Assembly (NCBI RefSeq): GCF_020165985.1
Contig: NZ_JAIUKZ010000007.1
Location: 248,001-312,000, forward strand
Source: Bacillus sp. RAR_GA_16
GTDB taxonomy: Bacteria > Bacillota > Bacilli > Bacillales > Guptibacillaceae
DNA length: 64,000 nucleotides
Direction of reading: 5' to 3'
The notes beneath the pieces were generated by a model. It was not told the origin of the DNA. It saw nothing but the letters and a program-made list of their open reading frames with translations, and ran no database searches. Both the position numbers and the translations under genes were made by a program. Numbering within the stretch: position 1 is the first letter of the stretch; every line of letters starts with the position of its first letter. Positions 55,934-64,000 of the stretch are shown piece after piece.

Positions 55934-55957
55934 TGGTTAATGGAAGGGGGGAACATC

Positions 55958-56530
55958 ATGAATGAGCTCGTCCTGCCGCTTGTTGAGGTTGTGTCGAATA
56001 GCGGAATATATGCCCCGTTCTATTTCATTATTTTTCACTTTATTCGTCAGTTTGTATTTGTTCCTGTAAGCGTCGTTTGTGTGGCAGGCGGTGTGCTATT
56101 CGGGGCTATCTATGGAACGATTTATTCTGTTATTGGAATTACTGTTGTAAGTACCGTTTTTTATATGGTGGTCAAACGGACGCCAGGTTTGTTCAAAAAA
56201 ATTATTCGAATGAAGGAAAGATGGACGCGAAAACATATGCCGATGTCAGTAGGACAAATCGCAATCTTGCGATTAGTACCGTTTGTTCATTTTCATTTTA
56301 TTTCGTTGTGCTTAATCGAAGTATCAAAGGATTTCCAAGATTATTTACGATCTTCCATAATTTCGAACTTACCTCTGGCTTTGATTTATTCTTTTTTCGG
56401 AACAGCAATTAGTGGGTTTGATCCGATACTGATCATTTTATTGCTATCGGGGTTGGTGGTTCTTTTCTTTTTATTGAGAAGAAAAGAATGGATTATGAAA
56501 TGGGATGATTTCTTTCATCCTGCAAGATAA
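55958..56530 (+). CDS. TVP38/TMEM64 (DedA-like) family membrane protein
   Basis: The 190-residue protein has about six hydrophobic segments and the VTT-domain features RQFVFVPVSVVCVAGGVLFG and ILRLVPFVHFHFISL. Family members are linked to lipid scrambling or membrane homeostasis. The ATG at 55958 follows GGAAGGGGGG; the in-frame ATG at 55940 would contain that site. It is divergent from cydAB and convergent with ysdB. Confidence 0.83.
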   Translation: MNELVLPLVEVVSNSGIYAPFYFIIFHFIRQFVFVPVSVVCVAGGVLFGAIYGTIYSVIGITVVSTVFYMVVKRTPGLFKKIIRMKERWTRKHMPMSVGQIAILRLVPFVHFHFISLCLIEVSKDFQDYLRSSIISNLPLALIYSFFGTAISGFDPILIILLLSGLVVLFFLLRRKEWIMKWDDFFHPAR

Positions 56531-56536
56531 AGGGAA

Positions 56537-56575
56537 TGGAAAGGCCCTCTCCGACTTGGAGAGGGCCTTTCCATT
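56537..56575. terminator. Bidirectional terminator
   Basis: GGAAAGGCCCTCTCC pairs exactly with GGAGAGGGCCTTTCC around five bases between convergent genes; T tracts are weak on both sides. Confidence 0.75.
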
Positions 56576-56969
56576 ATGAGTCTTCCCGATGACGTAAGAA
56601 CTCTTTGACTGGGCTTTTCCATTCAATGTTAGCGCTAGGGTACCGAATGTCCATTTCTTTTTCAAGAAAATAAAAATCTTCTTTTTCGAGCAAATAAAGA
56701 TCTGATGCATTTTTTACGCCAATGGAAAGTGTGATAATATCAAAGGATTTTTCAGTTGTTCCCAGATATTTTTCTCCTTCAAAGAGAGCACCTTTGTAAG
56801 TGACAAGAAAATTCTTTCGTACATTGGACGAGTCATCGAAAAAATAGTATTCTTTATGATCGTGGGCTTTTTCGAGCTTGCGTTTTGGATCCATAAAAAA
56901 GCGAATGACGGAATAAGCAATTAATACCATGGCTGCGAGGATGACAAGACGAAAAAGGATAATTATCAT
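56574..56969 (-). CDS. ysdB: Sigma-W pathway protein YsdB
   Basis: The 131-residue protein has one N-terminal membrane helix and a cytosolic domain with MDPKRKLEKAHDHKEYYF, VRKNFLVTYKGALFEGEKYLGT and DWKSPVKEFL-like IEWKSPVKEFL, matching B. subtilis YsdB. In B. subtilis ysdB influences sigma-W activity, possibly through RsiW proteolysis. An excellent sigma-W-type promoter precedes it. Confidence 0.92.
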   Translation of the reverse strand: MIIILFRLVILAAMVLIAYSVIRFFMDPKRKLEKAHDHKEYYFFDDSSNVRKNFLVTYKGALFEGEKYLGTTEKSFDIITLSIGVKNASDLYLLEKEDFYFLEKEMDIRYPSANIEWKSPVKEFLRHREDS

Positions 56970-57005
56970 AATTCAGCACCTCATTTTCACTATGCTTCTC
57001 TTCTG

Positions 57006-57033
57006 TATACGTATATGATAAAGAAAAGTTTCA
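57006..57033 (-). promoter_or_regulatory. Sigma-W-type promoter of ysdB
   Basis: On the minus strand TGAAAC, exactly 16 bases, CGTATA. This matches the sigma-W consensus in both boxes and spacing, and lies 36 bases before the ysdB start. Confidence 0.8.
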
Positions 57034-57065
57034 TAAAATGAAAAGATTTTGAAAGGGCGATTGAA

Positions 57066-57545
57066 ATGAATTTCGAACGACTATTTACTTTGCAAAAACA
57101 GCTAGACGATCGAATCGTACAAGAACACAAATTAGAGGATGTATCTTTATTTGAAAGTAAGCTTCTTGCGCTTAAGGTTGAAGTAGGAGAGCTTGCAAAT
57201 GAAACGCGCTGCTTTAAATACTGGAGTAAGAAAGCTCCTTCGCCCAAAGAGACAATCCTAGAGGAATATGTGGACGGCATCCATTTTATCTTATCGTTAG
57301 GTCTAGAATTAGGGGTGACCTCTTTTGGAGACTTCCCAGAAAAGGCGGCGGAGTCAGAAGTCCAGGCCTTTCATGAAGTTTATCTTGCGATTGATCGGCT
57401 TACAGAAAAACCAGAAGCTTATCATCGTTTAATGAAAAGTTACCTTACGCTCGGGAAAACGATTGGACTTCAGTATGAGGAAATAAATGAAGCGTATTTG
57501 AAAAAAAATAAAGTGAATCATAATCGACAAGATCAGGGATATTAA
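57066..57545 (+). CDS. dUTP diphosphatase (all-alpha dUTPase)
   Basis: It hydrolyses dUTP to dUMP to keep uracil out of DNA. The 159-residue all-alpha NTP-pyrophosphatase has KLLALKVEVGELANETRCFKYWS, with the Mg-binding ExxE, and ILEEYVDGIHFILSLGLEL with ExxD, the dUTPase_2 signature also seen in phage-type enzymes. It stands between ysdB and ysdC. Confidence 0.9.
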   Translation: MNFERLFTLQKQLDDRIVQEHKLEDVSLFESKLLALKVEVGELANETRCFKYWSKKAPSPKETILEEYVDGIHFILSLGLELGVTSFGDFPEKAAESEVQAFHEVYLAIDRLTEKPEAYHRLMKSYLTLGKTIGLQYEEINEAYLKKNKVNHNRQDQGY

Positions 57546-57625
57546 GTTTAAGAGTGCTCTGAATTGTGAAATATTTCGGAAACCGTTATAATGAACAGTG
57601 AATACATATCAAGGGGGCAATACAT

Positions 57626-58711
57626 ATGGCAAAGCTAGATGAAACATTACAGATGCTTAAAGAACTTACGGATGCGAATGGTGTGCCAGGTAACGAGCGC
57701 GAACCTCGCGAAGTAATGAAAAAGCATATCGAATCTCTTTCAGATGAAATCATGTATGATAACCTCGGCAGTTTAATTGCTATTAAAAAAGGTAATGCAG
57801 AAGGTCCTAAAATTATGGTTGCAGGACATCTGGATGAAATCGGCTTTATGGTGACGCGTATCGATGATAAAGGATTTCTTTATTTCCAAACCGTTGGCGG
57901 CTGGTGGGAACAGGTCATGCTTGCCCAGCGCGTTAATGTCATGACTCGAAACGGGAACATTATGGGTGTGATTGGTTCGAAACCACCACATATTCTTCCA
58001 GCAGAACAGCGTAAAAAATCAGTTGATAAGAAAGATATGTTTATTGATATTGGTGCATCAAGTCGTGAAGAAGCAATGGAATGGGGCGTTAAACCGGGAG
58101 ATTCGGTTGTTCCAGTTTGTGAATTCACTGTCATGAATAATGAGAAAATGCTTATGGCAAAAGCATGGGACAACCGTATTGGCTGTGCGATTGCCATCGA
58201 AGTGCTGCGTAAACTAAAAGGAGAAGCGCATCCGAATACGGTTTACGGGGTAGGAACGGTTCAAGAAGAAGTCGGTCTTCGTGGTGCAACGACTGCAACT
58301 AACATGATCAAGCCTGATATCGGCTTTGCTGTCGACGTCGGTATTGCTGGTGATACTCCTGGCGTCAGTGATAAAGATGCACAATCAAAAATGGGCAAAG
58401 GTCCTCAAATTATTATGTACGATGCGTCAATGGTCGGTCATAAAGGACTTCGAGATTTCGTGACAGATACTGCTGACGAGAACAACATCCCGTATCAGTT
58501 TGACTCGATTGCTGGGGGGGGAACAGATTCAGGTAAAATTCACCTAACAGCAAATGGTGTGCCTGCTCTTTCCATCACAATTGCAACGCGCTACATTCAC
58601 ACACATGCAGCGATTCTTCATCGTGATGACTTTGAAAATGCGGTGAATTTGATTGTAGAAGTGATCAAGAAGCTTGATGCGGATACTGTCAAAGAGATTA
58701 TTTTTAACTAA
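57626..58711 (+). CDS. ysdC: M42 family metallopeptidase YsdC
   Basis: The 361-residue aminopeptidase/endoglucanase-type M42 enzyme carries metal ligands in [11 protein letters not shown] (His68, Asp70), the [10 protein letters not shown] segment, [10 protein letters not shown] with catalytic glutamates, and [10 protein letters not shown] near the C-terminus. It likely trims peptides in the cytosol. Gene order with ysdB is as in B. subtilis. Confidence 0.95.
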   Translation: MAKLDETLQMLKELTDANGVPGNEREPREVMKKHIESLSDEIMYDNLGSLIAIKKGNAEGPKIMVAGHLDEIGFMVTRIDDKGFLYFQTVGGWWEQVMLAQRVNVMTRNGNIMGVIGSKPPHILPAEQRKKSVDKKDMFIDIGASSREEAMEWGVKPGDSVVPVCEFTVMNNEKMLMAKAWDNRIGCAIAIEVLRKLKGEAHPNTVYGVGTVQEEVGLRGATTATNMIKPDIGFAVDVGIAGDTPGVSDKDAQSKMGKGPQIIMYDASMVGHKGLRDFVTDTADENNIPYQFDSIAGGGTDSGKIHLTANGVPALSITIATRYIHTHAAILHRDDFENAVNLIVEVIKKLDADTVKEIIFN

Positions 58712-58715
58712 ACAC

Positions 58716-58747
58716 AAAATCCGGTGGCTCTTGCCACCGGATTTTGC
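58716..58747. terminator. Terminator between ysdC and sspI
   Basis: AAAATCCGGTGGC pairs exactly with GCCACCGGATTTT around TCTT, between convergent genes. Confidence 0.88.
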
Positions 58748-58750
58748 TTG

Positions 58751-58957
58751 TTAATTTACACCCTGTGCCATGTAAGAGAGCATTTGCTCTCGTTCATTTT
58801 CAGGTGCTTCTTTCCAAAGAATCTCAAAAAGAACACCTAGACCAGGAAGCATTTTCTCTTCACCACTTTGCATGGCATCGAGGATCGTCGCTTCAAGCTG
58901 CTCCTCATTGTTGCCATTAATGTTGGCGAGAATTGCTTTTCGTAAGTTAAGGTCCAT
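58751..58957 (-). CDS. sspI: Small acid-soluble spore protein SspI
   Basis: The 68-residue spore protein closely matches B. subtilis SspI (71 residues): [37 protein letters not shown] and FEILWKEA. The ATG at 58957 follows GAGGTGG; an in-frame start at 58996 would add 13 residues not found in homologues. A sigma-G-like promoter precedes it. It marks the organism as an endospore former. Confidence 0.95.
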   Translation of the reverse strand: MDLNLRKAILANINGNNEEQLEATILDAMQSGEEKMLPGLGVLFEILWKEAPENEREQMLSYMAQGVN

Positions 58958-59003
58958 GCTTTCCACCTCACCTTTCTCATTCGCTTGTTCAATCAAGCAT
59001 CTT

Positions 59004-59030
59004 TAGTATGAGCGAATGCAATAAATTTCA
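59004..59030 (-). promoter_or_regulatory. Sigma-G-like promoter of sspI
   Basis: The minus strand has CATACTA (59004-59010), the exact sigma-G -10, with a possible TGAAA -35 at 59026-59030; the 15-base spacing is slightly short. B. subtilis sspI is sigma-G dependent. Confidence 0.5.
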
Positions 59031-59039
59031 TGAGTCCTA

Positions 59040-59069
59040 TTGGAATCTTCCCTTTTAACCCTTTATAAT
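59040..59069 (+). promoter_or_regulatory. Sigma-A promoter of ysgA
   Basis: TTGGAA (59040-59045), 18 bases, TATAAT (59064-59069), 28 bases before the start codon. Confidence 0.55.
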
Positions 59070-59097
59070 AGAAACATTGAAACTGAAGGAGAGCATA

Positions 59098-59847
59098 ATG
59101 ATTATTGAATCCGCTAAAAATCAAAAAGTGAAAGATTGGAAAAAACTTCAAACGCGAAAGGGGAGAGAGAAAACGCAAAGTTATCTCATTGAAGGACCCC
59201 ATATCGTTGAAGAGGCTGCAAAGTTTCATGCGCCTATAATAGAACTTATTATTACAGAAGGAACAGAGCTATCTGCTTATCCGTTTAAAGAGCGTCCTCT
59301 TGTCTATACTGTAACTGAGAAAGTGATGCAGGAGTTAACGGATACCGAAACGCCGCAGGGAATTATGGCAGTGTGCAAAATGGTAGAACCTCATCTCCCA
59401 AGTACAGGGAAATTTTTATTACTTGATGCTATCCAAGATCCAGGTAATCTAGGGACAATTATTCGTACAGCAGATAGTGCAGGATATGACGGGATTCTTC
59501 TAGGGCAGGGAACGGTAGATGCTTATAACAGTAAAGTGTTACGTTCCACGCAGGGTTCGATTTATCATCTCCCGGTGAAAAAAGGAAGCCTGGTAGAAGA
59601 AGCACAAAAGTTCAAAGAGCTGAACATGCCGATCTATGCGACTGAAGTGAGCGGGGGTACGCCTTATCAAGAGTTAGCGGGGCATTCTCAGTTTGCGGTT
59701 ATTCTAGGGAATGAAGCAAACGGGGTATCGAAAGAGCTTCAAAACCTTGCTGATGAGAAGGTATATATCCCGATTTATGGAAAAGCGGAATCGCTTAATG
59801 TCGCTGTTGCTGCAGGAATTTTGATGTACGGACTGCTTCCTTCATAA
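59098..59847 (+). CDS. ysgA: TrmH family RNA 2'-O-methyltransferase YsgA
   Basis: This SPOUT-fold methyltransferase of 249 residues has an N-terminal substrate-binding domain (IIESAKNQKVKDWKKL, YLIEGPHIVEEA) and the knotted domain with DAIQDPGNLGTIIRTADSAG, ILGNEANGVS and the closing IPIYGKAESLNVAVAAGIL. The ATG at 59098 follows AAGGAGAG. The position before pheS and beside sspI matches B. subtilis ysgA; the exact rRNA site is not known. Confidence 0.93.
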   Translation: MIIESAKNQKVKDWKKLQTRKGREKTQSYLIEGPHIVEEAAKFHAPIIELIITEGTELSAYPFKERPLVYTVTEKVMQELTDTETPQGIMAVCKMVEPHLPSTGKFLLLDAIQDPGNLGTIIRTADSAGYDGILLGQGTVDAYNSKVLRSTQGSIYHLPVKKGSLVEEAQKFKELNMPIYATEVSGGTPYQELAGHSQFAVILGNEANGVSKELQNLADEKVYIPIYGKAESLNVAVAAGILMYGLLPS

Positions 59848-59853
59848 TTGCAC

Positions 59854-59882
59854 TTGCAGATGTAGCATTTTTTTTCTATAAT
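59854..59882 (+). promoter_or_regulatory. Sigma-A promoter of pheST
   Basis: TTGCAG (59854-59859), 17 bases, TATAAT (59877-59882). Confidence 0.75.
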
Positions 59883-59888
59883 TAAAAG

Positions 59889-60152
59889 CAACTTATATAT
59901 GATAAAAACAATGATAGAGAGTAGTAAGCTACCACTGCCTATTTAGGGAGGAAATGCCGTGACTGGAAGCATTTCTATAGGAACGTTGCTGAATTCACTC
60001 TGGAGTTGCCGCTTTGTTCGTATGAAAGCGGATCGGTTTACAAGCCGTTATTCTTTGCTTAAGGCCAATAGTGTAAATCTATCGGTGAATTAGGGTGGTA
60101 CCGCGAAATCAAATCTTCGCCCCTTGCTGGGGAGCGAGGATTTTTTTATTGC
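59889..60152 (+). ncRNA. T-box riboswitch of pheST
   Basis: The leader contains the T-box AGGGTGGTACCGCG (60092-60105) followed by a terminator hairpin (about 60112-60141) and Ts. A TTC phenylalanine specifier candidate lies at 59994-59996 within GCTGAATTCACT. The element fills the 345-base gap between ysgA and pheS. Confidence 0.93.
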
Positions 60153-60192
60153 CTAAAGAAAGCAACATAAATATGAAGTGGAGGTTGAAAAG

Positions 60193-61227
60193 ATGCAAGA
60201 ACGTTTACAAGCGTTAAAAGAAGAAGCGCTGTTAGAAATAAAGCAAGCTTCTTCCATGAAGGAAGTACAGGATATCAAAGTGAAGTTTCTTGGGAAAAAA
60301 GGACCGATTACGGAGATTTCCAAAGGGATGGGACAATTGTCAAAAGAAGAGCGTCCTAAAATGGGGCAGCTCGTAAATGAAATACGAACTGCGATTTCAG
60401 ATCAACTTGAGGAGAAAATTGCTCGTCTCGAAAAAGCAGCAGTAGAAGAAAGATTAAAGAAAGAAACGATCGATGTTTCACTTCCAGGTCGTCCTGTGAA
60501 GAGAGGTAACCATCATCCCTTAACAAGGGTTATTGAAGAAATTGAAGATTTGTTTCTTGGTATGGGCTTCTCAATTGCAGAAGGACCAGAAGTGGAAACA
60601 GACTATTATAATTTCGAAGCGCTAAACCTTCCGAAAGATCATCCAGCTCGTGATATGCAGGATTCTTTCTATATTACTGATGAAACGCTTTTACGTACGC
60701 ATACATCACCAATGCAAGCAAGAACAATGGAAAAGTTAAATGGTGAAGGTCCAGTAAAAATTATTGTGCCAGGAAAAGTTTATCGACGTGATACTGATGA
60801 TGCAACACACTCTCATCAATTTATGCAAATCGAGGGACTAATGGTTGGTGAGAATGTCCGTATGAGTGACTTAAAAGGCGTGCTTCAATCTTTTGCTAAA
60901 AAAATGTTTGGAGAAGAGCGAGAAATTCGACTTCGCCCTAGTTTCTTTCCTTTTACTGAACCGTCTGTAGAAATGGACATTTCTTGCTTCAATTGCGGTG
61001 GGGATGGCTGTTCGGTTTGTAAGGGAACTGGTTGGATTGAGATTCTTGGTGGAGGTATGGTGCACCCTAACGTGCTCCGTATGTCAGGATTTGATCCAGA
61101 AAAAGTGACTGGTTTTGCATTTGGAATGGGGCCAGAGCGAATTGCGATGCTGAAGTATGGCATTGATGATATCCGTCATTTCTATACAAATGACAGTCGA
61201 TTTATTAAACAATTTAACTCACTATAG
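60193..61227 (+). CDS. pheS: Phenylalanyl-tRNA synthetase alpha subunit
   Basis: PheS holds the catalytic core of the alpha2-beta2 enzyme. The ATG at 60193 after GGAGGTTG gives 344 residues, the B. subtilis length; a GTG at 60178 is upstream of that site. The N-terminal coiled coil contacts tRNA. Class II motifs include [32 protein letters not shown] and the motif-3 [14 protein letters not shown]. It is transcribed with pheT under the T-box. Confidence 0.97.
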   Translation: MQERLQALKEEALLEIKQASSMKEVQDIKVKFLGKKGPITEISKGMGQLSKEERPKMGQLVNEIRTAISDQLEEKIARLEKAAVEERLKKETIDVSLPGRPVKRGNHHPLTRVIEEIEDLFLGMGFSIAEGPEVETDYYNFEALNLPKDHPARDMQDSFYITDETLLRTHTSPMQARTMEKLNGEGPVKIIVPGKVYRRDTDDATHSHQFMQIEGLMVGENVRMSDLKGVLQSFAKKMFGEEREIRLRPSFFPFTEPSVEMDISCFNCGGDGCSVCKGTGWIEILGGGMVHPNVLRMSGFDPEKVTGFAFGMGPERIAMLKYGIDDIRHFYTNDSRFIKQFNSL

Positions 61228-61251
61228 AATGATTGGTAAGGAGGAGAAGAA

Positions 61252-63660
61252 ATGCTTGTATCAATGAATTGGCTACAGCAGTATGTAGATTTAGATAGTT
61301 ATTCAGCTGATGAACTAGCAGACCTGATCACCAAAGGTGGTATTGAGGTTGAGACAGTTGAACAGCTTAATAAAGGAATTAGCGGAGTGGTGATTGGTCA
61401 CGTTCTTGAATGTCAGCAACATCCAGATGCTGACAAACTTAACATTTGTAAAGTTGAGATCGGTGAGGAAGAACCAGTCCAAATTATTTGCGGAGCACCA
61501 AATATTGCGCAGGGTCAATATGTTGCTGTTGCCAAAGTAGGCGCAGTCCTTCCGGGTAATTTTAAAATTAAAAAAGCAAAACTGCGTGGGGAAGCTTCAC
61601 ATGGCATGATTTGCTCGCTTCAAGAACTTGGAATCGAAAGTAAATTGGTTGCAAAAGAATATGCTGACGGTATCTTTGTTTTTAGTGAAAATGTAACTCC
61701 TGGTGAGAATGCTCTTGAATACTTGAATTTACACGATGAAGTTCTTGAGCTTGGTCTTACGCCAAACAGAGCCGATGCGATGAATATGATCGGGGTTGCT
61801 TATGAAGTTGGCGCAGTGTTAAATCGCTCGATTGAACTTCCGTCACCAGAACTTGTTCGCTCAGATGAAGACGTCGAAGAATATGTGTCCGTTCGTGTAG
61901 AAAATGAAGAGGATAATCCTTATTACGGCGCAACTCTTATTAAGGACGTAACGATCAAAGCTTCACCACAGTGGCTTGTAAATCGTCTTGTATCTGCGGG
62001 TATTCGTCCGATCAACAATGTTGTTGATATTACAAATTACGTTCTACTTGAATACGGTCAGCCCCTCCATGCCTTTGATTATAATCGTTTTGGATCGAAG
62101 GAAGTCGTTGTTCGTCGTGCGACTGAAGGAGAAAAAATCGTCACACTAGACGATGTGGAGCGCAAACTTTCAAGTGACCATCTTGTTATAACGAATGGGT
62201 CAAAACCAGTTGCCGTCGCAGGTGTAATGGGTGGAGCAGATTCGGAAGTACAAGAGGATACGACAACCATCTTACTTGAAGCCGCTTATTTTAATAGCAA
62301 GCTTGTTAGAAAAGCGTCCAAAGATCTCGGCCTTCGAAGTGATTCAAGTGCCCGTTTCGAAAAAGGCATCGATCGAAATCGCGTTGTTGGCGCAAGTGAG
62401 CGAGCTGCCCAGCTTATTCAAGAAATTGCTGGCGGCACAGTTCTAAAAGGTGTTGCTGAGAAAGGGTCTCGGACAGTTGAAGCTCTTGACGTTAGCATTG
62501 AAGTCAATCGAATTAACCAAGTTCTTGGGACGGAAATTACGGAAACAGAAGTTGCCGCTATCTTTGAGCGTTTGCAATTCTCATATCAAAATTTTGGTGG
62601 CACGTTTACGGTTCAAGTACCACCACGCCGTCCAGATATTACAATTTCAGAGGACTTAATCGAAGAAGTTGGACGTCTATACGGATATGATAATGTTCCC
62701 GCAACGTTACCTGTTACGGAAAGTACACCTGGTCAGCTGTCAGACTATCAAGTGAAACGCCGCCATGTTCGTCGTACGCTTGAAGGTGCAGGTCTATACC
62801 AAACGGTAACCTATTCACTGACTTCACCTTCGAAGCGCCTTTTCTTCTCGGATGAGTCAGTAGAAGCTGTGCGACTTGCCATGCCAATGAGTGAAGAAAG
62901 AAGTGAACTTAGAACAAGTTTAATTCCGCATTTATTAGAAGTTGCTCAATATAATCGAAACCGTCAGTTAGATAATATTGCTTTCTATGAAACAGCTTCT
63001 GTGTTCTTACCAGGTGAAGAGCTTCCTGTCGAACAAGAACATCTGGCTGGCGTCGTGTCAGGACTATGGCAAGAGCATCTGTGGCAAAAAGAAAAGAAAG
63101 CGGCAGATTTCTTTGTTGTAAAGGGAATTCTTGAAGAACTTGCTGTAGAATTCGGTGTCGAAGATCGTCTCACCTTCGCACGTGCAGAAGAACCTAAGCT
63201 TCATCCGGGTCGCACAGCAGCAGTCTATCTTGATGAAGAGCTTATCGGATATATTGGCCAGCTTCATCCTGAAGTAGAGAAAGAACTTGATTTAAGTGAA
63301 ACATACGTCTTTGAAATCAATCTTGAGAAATTACTTCAAGCGGATGTTGCCCATCTTAAATATAAGAAGCTTCCTCGTTTCCCATCGGTTACAAGAGATG
63401 TTGCGCTCGTTGTGAACGAGTCACTTGAAGCAGGTGAAGTGAAGCGCGTTATTAAAGAAGCGGGCGGAACGAAGCTTGTTGAGATTCAATTGTTTGACGT
63501 CTATCAAGGGGAACATCTTGATGAAGGGAAAAAATCGCTGGCCTTTTCTCTGAGATATTACAATCCTGAACAAACGTTAACAGAAGAAGAAGTAAAGAAA
63601 GCGCATGACCGTGTTCTTAAAGCAGTAGAAGAACAGTTTGGAGCTGCCCTTCGTCAATAG
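61252..63660 (+). CDS. pheT: Phenylalanyl-tRNA synthetase beta subunit
   Basis: PheT binds tRNA and edits mischarged tyrosine. The 802 residues comprise the EMAP/tRNA-binding N-terminal domain ([21 protein letters not shown]), the B3/B4 editing domain with HAFDYNRF and [11 protein letters not shown]5, the inactive class II-like core and the C-terminal anticodon-binding FDX-ACB domain ([14 protein letters not shown]). It lies 24 bases after pheS and ends in a terminator. Confidence 0.97.
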   Translation: MLVSMNWLQQYVDLDSYSADELADLITKGGIEVETVEQLNKGISGVVIGHVLECQQHPDADKLNICKVEIGEEEPVQIICGAPNIAQGQYVAVAKVGAVLPGNFKIKKAKLRGEASHGMICSLQELGIESKLVAKEYADGIFVFSENVTPGENALEYLNLHDEVLELGLTPNRADAMNMIGVAYEVGAVLNRSIELPSPELVRSDEDVEEYVSVRVENEEDNPYYGATLIKDVTIKASPQWLVNRLVSAGIRPINNVVDITNYVLLEYGQPLHAFDYNRFGSKEVVVRRATEGEKIVTLDDVERKLSSDHLVITNGSKPVAVAGVMGGADSEVQEDTTTILLEAAYFNSKLVRKASKDLGLRSDSSARFEKGIDRNRVVGASERAAQLIQEIAGGTVLKGVAEKGSRTVEALDVSIEVNRINQVLGTEITETEVAAIFERLQFSYQNFGGTFTVQVPPRRPDITISEDLIEEVGRLYGYDNVPATLPVTESTPGQLSDYQVKRRHVRRTLEGAGLYQTVTYSLTSPSKRLFFSDESVEAVRLAMPMSEERSELRTSLIPHLLEVAQYNRNRQLDNIAFYETASVFLPGEELPVEQEHLAGVVSGLWQEHLWQKEKKAADFFVVKGILEELAVEFGVEDRLTFARAEEPKLHPGRTAAVYLDEELIGYIGQLHPEVEKELDLSETYVFEINLEKLLQADVAHLKYKKLPRFPSVTRDVALVVNESLEAGEVKRVIKEAGGTKLVEIQLFDVYQGEHLDEGKKSLAFSLRYYNPEQTLTEEEVKKAHDRVLKAVEEQFGAALRQ

Positions 63661-63664
63661 TAAA

Positions 63665-63692
63665 AAAAAGCCTCCCGGATCGGGAGGCTTTT
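63665..63692. terminator. Terminator between pheT and the convergent transporter gene
   Basis: AAAAGCCTCCC pairs with GGGAGGCTTTT; usable from both directions. Confidence 0.85.
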
Positions 63693-63705
63693 CTAGTGGA
63701 TGTTT

Positions 63706-64000
63706 TTACATAAACATACCGACAAATATAGCCGTGATAAAGGAAGCAAGAGTTCCGCCAATGATCGCTTTTAATCCAAGCTTCGATACTTGTGAACGCT
63801 TTGAAGGCTCAAGTGAGCCAAGCCCGATGATTAATTGACCAATGGAGGAGAAGTTGGCAAAGTTACATAGCGCTACTGAAAGAATGGCGACTGTTTTATC
63901 AGAGAGCTGATCCTGAATGGACGTTAAATTTTGAAAGGCAACAAACTCATTAATTGACATTTTTGTGCCGATAATAGAGGCAGCACGAAATGCTTCATCA
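63706..64000 (-). CDS. nupC: Nucleoside transporter NupC (CNT family), C-terminal part
   Basis: The frame runs off the right edge, so only the last 97 or so residues are seen. GTKMSINEFVAFQNL, LCNFANFSSIGQLIIGLGSL and a final hydrophobic helix match the C-terminal region of concentrative nucleoside transporters of the NupC type, including the conserved NEFVA and FANFSSIG motifs. These import pyrimidine or purine nucleosides with protons or sodium. Substrate range cannot be told. Confidence 0.88.
   Translation of the reverse strand, partial: DEAFRAASIIGTKMSINEFVAFQNLTSIQDQLSDKTVAILSVALCNFANFSSIGQLIIGLGSLEPSKRSQVSKLGLKAIIGGTLASFITAIFVGMFM

Overview
The window is a gene-dense chromosomal segment of an endospore-forming, low-GC Bacillaceae bacterium. 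Gene order closely follows the Bacillus subtilis ackA-dnaE-accDA-citZ-icd-mdh-phoPR-polA-gapB-speD-dnaBI-thrS-infC-pheST region. Sporulation-linked genes (ytrH, ytrI, ytvI, ytaF, ytxC, sspI) and a small-protein set typical of alkaliphilic or halotolerant Bacillus relatives support this. The genus cannot be fixed from the sequence alone. No rRNA, tRNA, IS element, prophage or CRISPR array was seen.

Layout. 1-7.1 kb: end of a ytxK-like methyltransferase gene, ackA behind CcpA-type cre sites, an EcsC-family gene, moaB, a DUF4025-like small gene, an NCS1 permease, a secreted unknown, a crcB pair and ald. 7.1-11.5 kb: an accessory operon of an unknown protein, a DUF4178-like protein, PspA, a DUF4247 lipoprotein, a DUF350 membrane protein and a membrane-anchored spermidine-synthase-like enzyme. 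This is the best candidate for a poorly described system here. 11.5-16.6 kb: ytkL, ytoI, ytpI, nrnA, ytrI and ytrH. 16.7-27.7 kb: dnaE, ytsJ, a FadR-type regulator, accDA, pfkA, pyk and fxsA. 27.7-29.4 kb: a MarR-nitroreductase-monooxygenase stress operon with repeated operator-like palindromes. 29.5-35.5 kb: ytvI, ytwI and the TCA genes citZ-icd-mdh. 35.7-42.9 kb: phoPR, then polA-mutM-ytaF-coaE. 43-49.3 kb: gapB with CcpN boxes, speD behind a structured leader, nrdR, dnaB, dnaI and ytxC. 49.3-53.4 kb: T-box/thrS, the L20-type leader with infC-rpmI-rplT, and ysdA. 53.4-64 kb: a cytochrome bd operon, a TVP38 membrane protein, sigma-W-type ysdB, dUTPase, ysdC, sspI, ysgA, T-box/pheST and the 3' end of a nucleoside transporter gene.

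Functionally the window joins central carbon metabolism (acetate kinase, malic enzyme, glycolysis, TCA, gluconeogenic GapB) with fatty-acid initiation, replication initiation and elongation, translation factors and envelope stress. Regulation is readable in several places: cre sites at ackA and citZ, CcpN boxes at gapB, a FadR-like operator at ytsJ, T-boxes at thrS and pheS, an L20 leader at infC, and sigma-W and sigma-G promoters at ysdB and sspI.

Sequence quality: four conserved genes (dnaE, pyk, phoR, cydB) each carry one apparent single-base insertion. Removing one base restores family-typical proteins, and dnaE is essential in relatives, so uncorrected sequencing errors are more likely than real gene loss.
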